DNA from: Callorhinus ursinus
Taxonomy: Eukaryota; Chordata; Mammalia; Carnivora; Otariidae
Direction: 5' to 3'
Length of the DNA stretch: 64,000 bases
Assembly (NCBI RefSeq): GCF_003265705.1
Contig: NW_020312894.1
Span: forward strand, 2,354,857-2,418,856
Position 1 is the stretch's first letter; each line of letters begins with the position of its first letter. Made by a program: the position numbers and the translations under genes. Shown piece by piece: positions 55,608 through 64,000 of this stretch. The notes below the pieces were generated by a model. That model made no database searches and had not been told where the DNA came from. It worked only from the letters and a program-made list of their open reading frames with translations.

Positions 55608-56196
55608 TATTATGCAGCCATCAAAAGGAATGAGATCTCGCCATTTGCAACGACGTGGATGGAACTGGAGGGTGTTATGCTGAGTGAAATAAGTCAATTA
55701 GAGAAAGACATGTATCACATGACCTCACTGATATGAGGAATTCTTAATCTCAGGAAACAAACTGAGTGTTACTGGAGTGGTGGGGGGTGGGAGGGATGGG
55801 GTGGCTGGGTGATAGACATTGGGGAGGGTATGTGCTACGGTGAGCGCTGTGAATTGTGCAAGACTGTTGAATCACAGATCTGTACTTCTGAAACAAATAA
55901 CGCAACATATTTTAAGAAAAAAGGAAAAGAAGAAGATAACAGGAGAGGAAGAAAAGGGGAGTATGTCAGAGGGGGAGACGAACCATGAGAGATGATGGAC
56001 TCTGAAAAACTGAGGGTTCTAGAGGGTAGGGGGGTGGGGGGATGGGTTAGCCTGGTGATGGGTATTGAGGAGGGCACGTTTTGCATGGTGCACTGGGTGT
56101 TATGAACAAACAATGAATCATGGAACACTGCATCAAAAACTAATGATGTAATATATGGTGATTAACATAACAATAAAAAAAATTAAAAAAAAAAAA
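55608..56196 (+). mobile_element. Young 5'-truncated L1
   Basis: A ~590 bp 3' fragment of the carnivore L1 family. It holds the ORF2 C-terminus (TATTATGCAGCCATCAAAAG, 'GTGGATGGAACTGGAGGGTG'), two G-rich 3' UTR blocks (55777-55803 and 56024-56045), the 'GCACTGGGTGTTATGAAC' block and a long poly-A. A perfect 17 bp TSD and close similarity to the full-length copy indicate a fairly recent event. Confidence 0.96.
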
Positions 56197-56404
56197 AAGA
56201 ATTTCCCCATAAACTTTCCAAATATAGCCAATCTCACGCTCGTGATTATTGCCGATTTGATAAAGAAGAAAAATAAGTCCTCATAGCTTGAATTTGTATT
56301 TCTTTTATTTCTGGTGAGGTTGAACTTTGGACAATGTGCATTCATTCACCATTTTGTTTATTAGATTTCTGCTGATTGCCTAGTGGATGGCTTAGAGCAT
56401 CCAT

Positions 56405-56640
56405 TTTAAGAACAATATGAATTCTGGTTAGGAGCCAGGGCTTGGGATCAACCAAACCCCTTGTCAAGAGCCGCATGCCACTAAGGGCTGGCTGGAGGCC
56501 AGTTCCTTTGCCTCTCTGTGATAATAGTTCCTGCGTAACAGAAGCATTGCAAGGATCAAAGGGGGGCATGTAGGAAAAGCATCCACACAGGGTCTAGCGT
56601 GCACTAAGCATGCTGTAAATGCGGCTTGTTTATTTTATGG
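56405..56640 (+). mobile_element. MIR SINE (sense)
   Basis: Follows MIR order: 'GGAGCCAGGGCTTGGGATCA', 'CCAGTTCCTTTGCCTCTCTG', 'GCATTGCAAGGATCAAAGG' and 'TAGCGTGCACTAAGCATGCT'. Nearly full length. Confidence 0.72.
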
Positions 56641-56689
56641 GATATTCTGGACAGTATCATGTGAACGTGGAAGACCACAAGAAGCCTAA

Positions 56690-58640
56690 GTGTATAGCAT
56701 GAAGAATTGTCAAAACTAGATTAAACCTGTAATATTCAGATCACAAAATAAAACATTGCCGGAACCCAGAAGCCCCTGTCATACTCCATCTGGTCACTAT
56801 CGTCCCCACAGGGGTCACCGCGTCCAGGTCATCATAATTAATGTTGCATGCAGTCAAACTTCATCCAAATGGGATTACAGATCATTCCAGCTAGCTGTTG
56901 TGGCATGTGAGAAGCCTGACCACCCCCGCCCCCACCCCGAGGCAGACGAGCCTGCAGGCTGTGCGGAGGTCATCTGGATGACAGACCCTGATGAGCCTAG
57001 CTTTGCACACGCGTGGGCAAACAAGCCTCCCGGCAACTGGACCTGCAGCCCCAGCCGCTCCAGCTTCTGTCTCTCGCTCGCAGCGACCTCGGACTCTCCC
57101 CAAGGGAAACCAGCCGTCCTCACTCTGTGCGTCCCAAATCCTGACCCTCTTTTGCACAAGCACACACCATGGCTGTTGTGTCACGCCCCTGAGTTGGGGC
57201 GTTTTGTTATGCAGCCGTGGATGACCGAGCCCCAGCGCTCCAGTGAACAAACGACATGCTGCTTGTGTTTTGTGGCCCAGCCTTGAAAGTCCTGCATGTC
57301 AATTCTGCGGTCCGCGTTGGTAGAAACCATCTCTAGCCCATGGAGATTCAAGGGGAGGGGCGTGGACACTGCACCAGGGGGATGCACGTCAGAGCAAGTG
57401 TGGCCACCTACCACGGCATGTGCATTCTGGCTTCTTCACTCAACGTTGTTTGTAAGATCCATCGGGGGTTGGTGGGAAGCTGTAATTGGCTTCTTCTCTT
57501 TGCTCTATGACACTTTGCTCTATGACCGCCTACGTGGGACACAGCGTGGGTATGCTGGGGAGGGCTGCCGTGCATGGCCCCGTCCACGTCTCGGAGTGAG
57601 CGTATGCCTGCCTTTCTGTTGGCTGAATACCCAAGGAGAGAGTCACTGAATGATACGCGGTGCAGCTGATCAGCTTTCACAGGCAACGCAAAACGGTTTT
57701 GCAAAGCGGGCGTGCCGATATCCCCCCCGGCCAGTCCCCGATGAGGGTCCCAGCACTTCCCGTGTCCGCTGCTGCTGGCTATGGCTCAGCCTCCACCCAC
57801 CCACTGACCCCCTCCTGTCCCTTGATGCCCCATGGGGTTTCCACGCACATCTCCTGATGACCACTGGCCTTGAACACTTTCTCACATTCAGTGTCAGTTT
57901 GGATACTGACTTTTATAACCTGGTCAAGTTTCTGGCCCATTTTTATAAAATTGGACTATCGCCTATCTCTTCCTTATTGATTGGAAGGAGTCGATATGTT
58001 CTAAGCACGATCCTTTGTCTCATATTATATGTATTGGGAATATCTGCTTGCCTTTCACTTTCTTAATAGAGCCTTTTAATGATGAAAATTTTTTATTGAA
58101 ATGTAATCTAATTTATCAAGTTTTTTCTTTATGGTGAGTGCCTATCATTCCATGTTCGGGATGCACCTGCCTCTGCCGCAGGGTCTGACATATTTCCCCG
58201 ATGTGAACCTTCCAAAATCTTTCTCGCTTGATCTTTCACATTCCAAGTAAATTCCTGATCATTTGGGGTTTATTAATTTTTGGGGAGTGTGTGGGGTGGG
58301 AGTTAAGATTCAGTTTTCCTGTTGGAGATCTCCCGTTACGGACACATCCTTGTTTTCTAGAAGGACATTGCAGCTTCACCTTTGTTGTGAACCCAGTGAG
58401 GGGTGCGTCCAGCTTCCAGGCTCTCCAGCGGTGCCCCCGTTGTTACCCAGCTCGACGCTGCCTGAATAAAATGCCTCAGATTTTCACAAAATACCTTTAT
58501 TTTCTTCCCTGTGTATTGCTTCTTCTTCGCATTTCCACGTAAGCTTTAGAATCAAACAGTGAGTTCTCCCAGACACTCCTGCCAGCGTTGCCGGTGAGCA
58601 TGCACTCCGAGGGCCATGGGAGGCACAGAGCCACGGACGC
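56690..58640 (-). mobile_element. Ancient L1M relic, 3' UTR to mid ORF2 (antisense)
   Basis: Complement landmarks include 3' UTR-like text near 56760-56880. Next come 'CTTCTTCACTCAACGTTG', 'CTCTTCCTTATTGATTGG', 'GCCTTTCACTTTCTTAATAG', 'CTAATTTATCAAG' and finally 'GCATTTCCACGTAAGCTTTAG', which lies well into ORF2. Extensive divergence and a GC-rich insert around 57650-57850 mean the boundaries are approximate. No open ORF2 frame remains. Confidence 0.7.
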
Positions 58641-59060
58641 AAGAGAGACAGCCATCGGGTCACGAGAGACGGCAGCTCGGCTGTTTGTCTCCCTGGTTAG
58701 ATATACTCCCCACTTACATGTGTAACATCGTCTGAGGAACCCGAAGAGACCTCATGGGCACATCTGCACAGGAGTGCAGTGTGGGGTCCGTGCTGGTGTG
58801 TGTGCTTGCCCCCCAGTTTGGGGGAGGAACTTCCCAACCAAGCAAAGAGCACAATCTTTGGCCGCCAGCTTTTATTGATAATTTTCGAAAAGTTGTTTTC
58901 TTAGCAACCGGCAAATTTCGTATTTTTTCAACATAAACATTACAAAGTAGTCTAGACTCCTTCTGCAAAAGGTGGTATATTTTAAATAACAAACGGCCGC
59001 CGGATGCTTCTAGGAACAGGGCCCTGGGGAGCGCAACCAGCGATGCCCTAAGGGACAGTG
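58641..59060. other. Unassigned stretch
   Basis: No repeat or gene recognised. Confidence 0.35.
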
Positions 59061-59099
59061 AGGTGTGTGCTCACCTGCAGCCTCACCGCCAGTGGGGGA

Positions 59100-59362
59100 C
59101 AGGCACACTCACGGCCTACACACCAGATGCACGTGCACGTGTGCTGACGCATTCACACACTCAGACCTACCTACCTCCAACCCCACACACATGTCCCAGA
59201 CCTTTACACACACACACACACCGGATGCACACTCACACATTCGCTCAACTCTCACTCACGCCAGACCTTCACACGCACACACACACACACACATTCGCTT
59301 ACACTCACCCTACTCGCTCTCACACTCTGCAACACTCACACCCTCACACACGCAGCGTTAGT
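59100..59362. repeat. CA-rich repeat tract
   Basis: CACACA/CACTCA-rich DNA with an approximate ~65 bp internal duplication starting AGACCTTTACACACAC (59197) and AGACCTTCACACGCAC (59263). Open frames here are composition artefacts. Confidence 0.85.
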
Positions 59363-59438
59363 GTACAAGAAGACTGGGGGCTGCGCAGTGGCTGTGGAGG
59401 ACCTTGAGTGTCACTGACGAGCCGGCTTGTCAACCCAG

Positions 59439-59566
59439 CTGCCACTGACCGTCGGGGCCACTGACCATCCGGGCCACTGACCGTCGGGGCCACTGACCAT
59501 CTGGGCCACTTATCAACCGGGCCACTCACCATCGGGGCCACTGACCATCAGGGCCACTGACCATTG
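59439..59566. repeat. 16 bp tandem repeat, eight copies
   Basis: The unit is GGGCCACTGACCATCN. It repeats eight times with constant 16 bp spacing over 128 bp (the first unit starts TGCC), with changes such as GTC for ATC and TTATCAAC in the fifth copy. No length change is seen between units. Non-coding. Confidence 0.93.
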
Positions 59567-61461
59567 GGATGGCACTTCTGAGGTCTCCGTGCTGAGGTGT
59601 CACTGCTCAGTGCCAAGCCCACCCCGTATCCTCAGAGCCTCCTCTGAAGCCTGCCGTGCAGCAGGAGGCTGAGCCTGGGCCCTCAAACCACAGACGGGGC
59701 TCCCCCTCTGCCGATGCATCACCGGGTGTCCAGGGAGTGTGCTGACCTCTCTGACCCCAGACTCCTCACCTGCTAATGGGTCTCTCACAGGATCCATGCG
59801 GATCCACAGTCACATCGAGTCTGCACAAGCACTTTGTCGTGTTGGGAGCAGGTTGAGGTCCTCGTCAACAGCACAGGAACAGGGAGGATAAGGGCGGTCT
59901 TACACAGCGGCGTAAGGTTCTTTCACCACGGCGCCCTCCACGCCCGTAGGTCCCCACCTCTGCTCAGCCACGGGATGGGTCCCCCCCAGGCGGCAGCACC
60001 AGTGCGTTCCTGCATGGAAGCAGCTGGGTCGTGTGGGGCACAAGCAGAACGAAGGGAGTCTGGGCATTTACGAGAACATTTCTGATGCTCCAACCGCCGA
60101 ATGTGGCTGGAACAAGCACCAGAACTGTGGTTTGGCTCTGTGGCCGTGGCTCTCTCCCCGCACAGAGCCGTGGAGCACATCGCATCTCCCCGCCGCGGTG
60201 TGGGCGACACACATCTGAGCTGCAGAGACTGGGTTATATGTTCATGTGCTCGCTGCCGGCACATCTACACGAAGCCCATCTGTCTTTCTGACTCCCCGCG
60301 CTGGAACTCACATCCTCGCCCTCCTGAAATGCTCGTGCCTGACCTGAGGCTGGCTAGCAGCAAGGCGATTTTTAGGTTCTACTTTCATAATGTTTCTTTC
60401 TTTCTTTTTTTCTTTTTAAAGCATCTCAATTAAAAACGGTTCTCCTGTCACAAATGTATCCCCCCAGGAAATGATCTGCACAGGAATGTGTCTGGTGAAG
60501 ACGATGCTCAGACTTTGGGCCTGCAGGGGAGGCCTGGGGGCAATCGGGGCTGGGAGTATTGCAGGTGGAGGGACACGGGGCCCCACAAAGTGGGCGGAGG
60601 TCGTGCTGTTTCCAGTGCCTTCCCACTCCCAGCACAGAGATACAGGAACCCTGCCCACGGAGCCACTGCTGTGCAAAGTGCCCGGGGTAATCCAAGTGGC
60701 CCCGATCAGGCATGATGAAAGCAGTCACCTGGTCCCCCTGTGCCCACATGGGGCCTAGCTCACAGCAAGTGATGGCTAAGGAGAGGCAGGGTCTTCTGAT
60801 TCGCCAACAGTCTGCAACGTTGGCCAGATACAGCAGGTTCCAGAGCAAAAGTCCCAAGAGCAAACAGCAGCAGGTTCCCATCCCATTGCTTGTCTGCATA
60901 CCACCTGCAAGGCACTTGGGGTCATACCCTGTCCCCAAGCCTCACAGCCCGTGGCCACCCTTACCCCAGCATCTCACCTGCAACACACGGCTTCTGTTAA
61001 CAGGAAATGCTTCTGGGGATGACAAGCTGGGAACAGAGCCTCGCTCTGACCCACGCCAGCCTTGTGCCCCTCACACCTCCTTGCCTTTCCTCCACGGAGA
61101 CCACAGGGTCCCCCAGAGCTGCTCTAAGGGCACTGAGTAACAAGGCACCAGCCAGTGACAGGGTGTGCCCGGTACACAGTAGCCATCGCCGCCATGGTGG
61201 GGGTGTTGGGACGTGCAGCTAGCTAGCAGCCCCCAAGCATGTCTGATGGGCAGGACCACAAGCAGAGGGGGTGGCCTCAGGCCAGCTCTGATCCGCAGGG
61301 GCCAGGGGCCACCTCCACAGGTGCCTCCCGCTTGGGTTCCAACATGAACCTCCTGACTGGAGCTGGCTGCAGGGTGGAGTGAGTGGGCCCAGCAGTGACA
61401 CAGCAACGACACTCGAACTGCCACCACGAGCAGGAGGTCACCCGAGGGCCTGAGTGGCGCC
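59567..61461. other. Unassigned stretch
   Basis: About 1.9 kb of GC-rich DNA. A pyrimidine tract lies at 60385-60420. Open frames of 60-170 codons on both strands have no recognisable domain. No transposon recognised. Confidence 0.35.
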
Positions 61462-61990
61462 AGTCCCCGGAGCAAGGGCATGGGGGTCCCCTGGAGCAAG
61501 GGCAGGGGGGTTCCCCAGAGTGAGGGCAGGGGGGTCCCCAGAGCCAGGGCACAGGGAGTCCCCGGAGTGAGGGCAGGGGGGTCCCCCAGAGCCAGGCAGG
61601 GGTGTCCCAGAGTGAGGGCACAGAGGGTGTCCCAGAGTGAGGGCATAGGGATCCTGGGAGCGAGGGCACAGGGGGTCCCCAGAGTGAGGGCACAGGCATC
61701 CCCAGAGCGAGGGCAGGGGGCATCCCCAGAGCAAGGGCACAGGGGGTCCCCGGAGCGAGGGCAGGGGAGTTCCCTGGAGCGAGGGCAGGGGGGTCCGCAG
61801 AGTGAGGGCACAGGGGGTCCCTGGAGCAAGGGCAGGGGGGTCCCCGGAGGGAGGGCAGGTTGGGTTCCCCAGAGTGAGGGCAATGCGGGGTTCCCGGAGC
61901 AAGGGCAGGGGGGTTCCCTGGAGTGAGGGCACAGGGGTCCCCGGAGCGAGGGCACAGGGGGTCCCCGGAGCAGGGACAGAGAGGTCCTGG
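61462..61990. repeat. ~23 bp G-rich minisatellite, about 22 copies
   Basis: Units of 21-26 bp resemble GGGCACAGGGGGTCCCCGGA plus GCGA. They alternate between a GGGCAGGGGGG and a GGGCACAGGGG start, and between GAGCGA, GAGTGA and GAGCAA ends. The G-rich strand is the plus strand, with repeated runs of four to six G. The minus strand gives a 314-codon Pro/Leu/Cys-rich open frame (61071-62015), with other frames also open, as expected of a stop-free repeat and not of a gene. Confidence 0.93.
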
Positions 61991-62059
61991 AAGGATGGGC
62001 CCCAGAGGCAGACAAATCTGCAAAGACCAGCAGCTCTCATCAAGCTTCCATGAGGAATA

Positions 62060-62690
62060 AATAATATCTTTGAATACAAATGATAAAAGGCTTCAGAAAA
62101 CATGATTAGTAGCTTTGTCTTGGCTGGCCTTGATATAAACTCCGCCTTGATTTTTAGAAGAGTCCCCTAAATGATAGCGATAAACTGATAGTATCATTTA
62201 CATGCAAATTAATGTGAAAACAATATCTATGACTTTTCATTTCTTGCTTTTTAAAGTTTTTTAAAGTAAATTGAGACTGATGACCCACGTTTGCTCGTTT
62301 GATTTCTTGGAAAATACAGGCTTAAAAAGAAAAGTAAAGGGAAATTATTTTCTACCGAGTAGCAACATTGAGATGTGACTTTCTAAATGAAAGATAAACA
62401 TAAAAGACACCTAATTAATGGATAAGCAGAGGTAATTACAACAAACGTGGTCACTGAAGGCTGCGGAGTCTGAGCAGGACTCCGGCCGCATGAACACTGC
62501 ACAGCTAATCGGAACCCAGTTGGCATTGATTAAATATGCCCTTGAAATGGACTATTGATCATTTTTAATTTGGAGATGTAACCCAATTTATTTTCCTAAG
62601 GACTTGGACTAAATTTCATAACCTAAGCAATTTCTAGCAAACAATGTTTTATTTTTTCTTGGGAGCACCACATAATGATGTCAGCCCGGC
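62060..62690. promoter_or_regulatory. AT-rich candidate conserved non-coding element
   Basis: About 630 bp of AT-rich, transposon-free DNA beside a GC-rich minisatellite. It is dense in homeodomain and POU-like strings: TTTACATGCAAATTAATGTG (62197), CACCTAATTAATGG (62409), GAGGTAATTAC (62431), GCATTGATTAAATATGC (62523) and TTTTTAATTTGG (62563). Also present are AATGAAAG and TGATAG/GATAAAC. Clusters of this kind mark many vertebrate developmental enhancers. No coding frame. Conservation cannot be assessed from one sequence. Confidence 0.4.
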
Positions 62691-64000
62691 GCTACGTGGT
62701 GGGGAGGCATCTGTGGGGTATTCGAGAGAAAGCCAGTGTTTGTGTGGCGACTGGTGGACTTGTGGTCCAAGGAAATGATGAAGAAGGAGAATATGATTCT
62801 GTATTTTCTCTTAACCTGGAGACCGGTTAAGTTACCTGTTTGAGTGTCTCCAAATTTCATTTTCGGATGGGCCCTTCTTTCCTTTGTCAAGACATATCCG
62901 AAATCCGGGGACCTTCAGCCCCTGGAGGCAGGTGGAGCCGGAAGGCGGGCCTCCACGCGGGCCTCCACGCGGGCCTCCACGCCAGGCCACCTTGCCACCA
63001 GCACTGTGACAAGGTCTGGGTTGTAGGATCTGCGAGGCCGCCTGCGGTGAGCTCTCGCAAGGCCCCCAGACACAGAACAGCCAGACTTCAGGTTGGATGC
63101 GGCGCTAGAGACGTCTGGGAATGGAGTTGCCTGCACTCAATTAGGATGCAGATGGGCTTGTGACTCCATTCGGTGGCATCTTTCTTACCCTGACTAAGCA
63201 CAGAGAGGATTTTTAAAGGGCTTATCAATAAAAATCTTATGTCCACACCGCATTTTCCTATATACAACGTTTAGCCTCTCAGCTTCCTAAATGCATTGTT
63301 CTGTTGCTAGAATGCGTCACTTAAAAAGAAACCCGATTCAGTTCAGGCATAGCCGGACTCCATTGGTGGGAAGCATTGGGTTCCTGGAAGCCAAGTGATG
63401 ACGACCCGGTGTTTCACCAAGGCCCTCTAACTCGTGGGCATGGGCTTGTGTCACAACCGTCTTCCATGACATGGGAGGCTGGACGTCCCCTGGGACGCAG
63501 GCACACTGCCTACGTCCACACCCCTCAGTGGTCACAGGGGTCTCAGGGACGTGGCATTGTGGCCAGGAGCCCTGGCTCGAACTCACACAGTCATGCGGGA
63601 CAAGTTTTCAAACTACTGAGTCTGGTTTCCCACGTGAAGTACAACAGGGCTTAGCCATGAATCGTGGGCCACGAGATGAGCTCAGTGGTTTGCGAGCGTT
63701 TTTTCATGGAAGAAGCGCTGAAAGATAAAACTTCTCATGGACCCCACAGGCAAGGTGCGCAGAGGTGGAGGGCAGCACTGAGAAAGTCCGGGTTGGCATG
63801 GGTGTGGCTGGGCGGGTGGGAGCCGCGGTCTCTGGGGCGGCTCCGAGGATGTGGGAGGGACCAGGGCCCAACCTGACAAAACCCACAGACGGTCTCTAAA
63901 GATGTCCCGGCTCCAGAAGCGATGGCCTGCCCTGCGGCGATGCGTCCTTGATCTCGTCCCTCATCTCTCCAGCGGACTGAACATTTGTCTCTGAAGTTCT
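62691..64000. other. Unassigned stretch to window end
   Basis: Contains a 12 bp repeat GCGGGCCTCCAC in three exact copies (62945-62980). Otherwise no repeat, exon or RNA gene is recognised; open frames lack known motifs. Confidence 0.4.

Larger units (their letters stand above)
54735..56350 (-). mobile_element. Ancient L1M relic (antisense), split by a young L1
   Basis: Complement of old L1 3' sequence: 'CTCAACACTGTTTTGTGTAC', 'CATTATTCTTAGGGGAGATC', 'GGAATTGGAATTACTAGGTT' and 'CAATTTACATCCCCACTAG'. After the insertion it continues with 'AATATAGCCAATCTC' and 'GGTGAGGTTGAACTTTGG'. The text resumes correctly across the 55608-56196 insertion, confirming that the young L1 landed inside it. Confidence 0.7.

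Noticed and set aside
59439..59566. CRISPR-like regular array
   Set aside because: Units are contiguous 16 bp tandem repeats with no unique spacers, in a vertebrate genome.
61071..62015. 314-codon minus-strand open frame, Pro/Leu/Cys-rich
   Set aside because: It coincides with a ~23 bp minisatellite. Other frames on both strands are open too, there is no domain, and the protein is simply the translated repeat.

Overview
This 64 kb window is mammalian nuclear DNA from a caniform carnivore, most likely an arctoid (bear, seal, mustelid or raccoon group). The main evidence is ten tRNA-derived can-SINEs (body starting GGGGCGCCTGGGTGGCTCAG, then a CT-rich stretch and an AATAAA-rich tail) and carnivore-type LINE-1 sequence. 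The SINE bodies lack the dog-lineage SINEC_Cf signature, which is why arctoid is preferred; this is inference from family knowledge. There is no operon-like organisation, and I recognise no intact host protein-coding gene, rRNA or tRNA gene. The long open frames are L1 coding relics or by-products of tandem repeats and GC-rich DNA.

Layout. 1-720: a degenerate 16-17 bp minisatellite and a CA/TG-rich alternating purine-pyrimidine tract. 720-6540: mostly unassigned, moderately GC-rich DNA with an old L1 relic (1225-1690) and a CpG-rich patch (2140-2445). 6557-13778: one full-length but inactivated L1 with a 15 bp target-site duplication (TSD), a can-SINE nested in ORF2, and a tandemly duplicated AT-rich segment upstream of ORF1. 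13.8-20.3 kb: SINEs, an MLT1 LTR, a MER5A-like hAT relic and a long antisense ERVL-type pol/gag relic. 20.7-24.8 kb: an L1 3' fragment, a SINE, an antisense L2 and an antisense old L1. 24.8-34.2 kb: largely unassigned DNA with a few MIRs and paired CTCF-like motifs. 34.2-40.3 kb: old L1 relics interrupted by SINEs and a 100-N gap flanked by duplicated sequence. 40.3-41.0 kb: three can-SINEs sharing one target sequence. 41.2-43.5 kb: two MLT1 LTRs and an L1 with a 5' inversion. 45.9-49.3 kb: more L1, an L2 tail, and an MLT1 split by a SINE. 50.9-58.6 kb: a 52 bp triplicate, MIR, antisense L1M relics, and a young truncated L1 with a 17 bp TSD. 59-64 kb: a CA-rich tract, an exact 16 bp x 8 array, a ~23 bp minisatellite of about 22 copies, and an AT-rich block with homeodomain-like motifs.

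The window reads as an intergenic or large-intron region. Its biology is mostly transposon history: target-site reuse, nesting and twin priming, with tandem-repeat growth at both ends. The best candidates for host function are non-coding: the AT-rich 62.06-62.69 kb block, the 52.74-53.08 kb block, CpG-rich patches and CTCF-like motifs. All of these need cross-species or functional data. I found no convincing new protein system.
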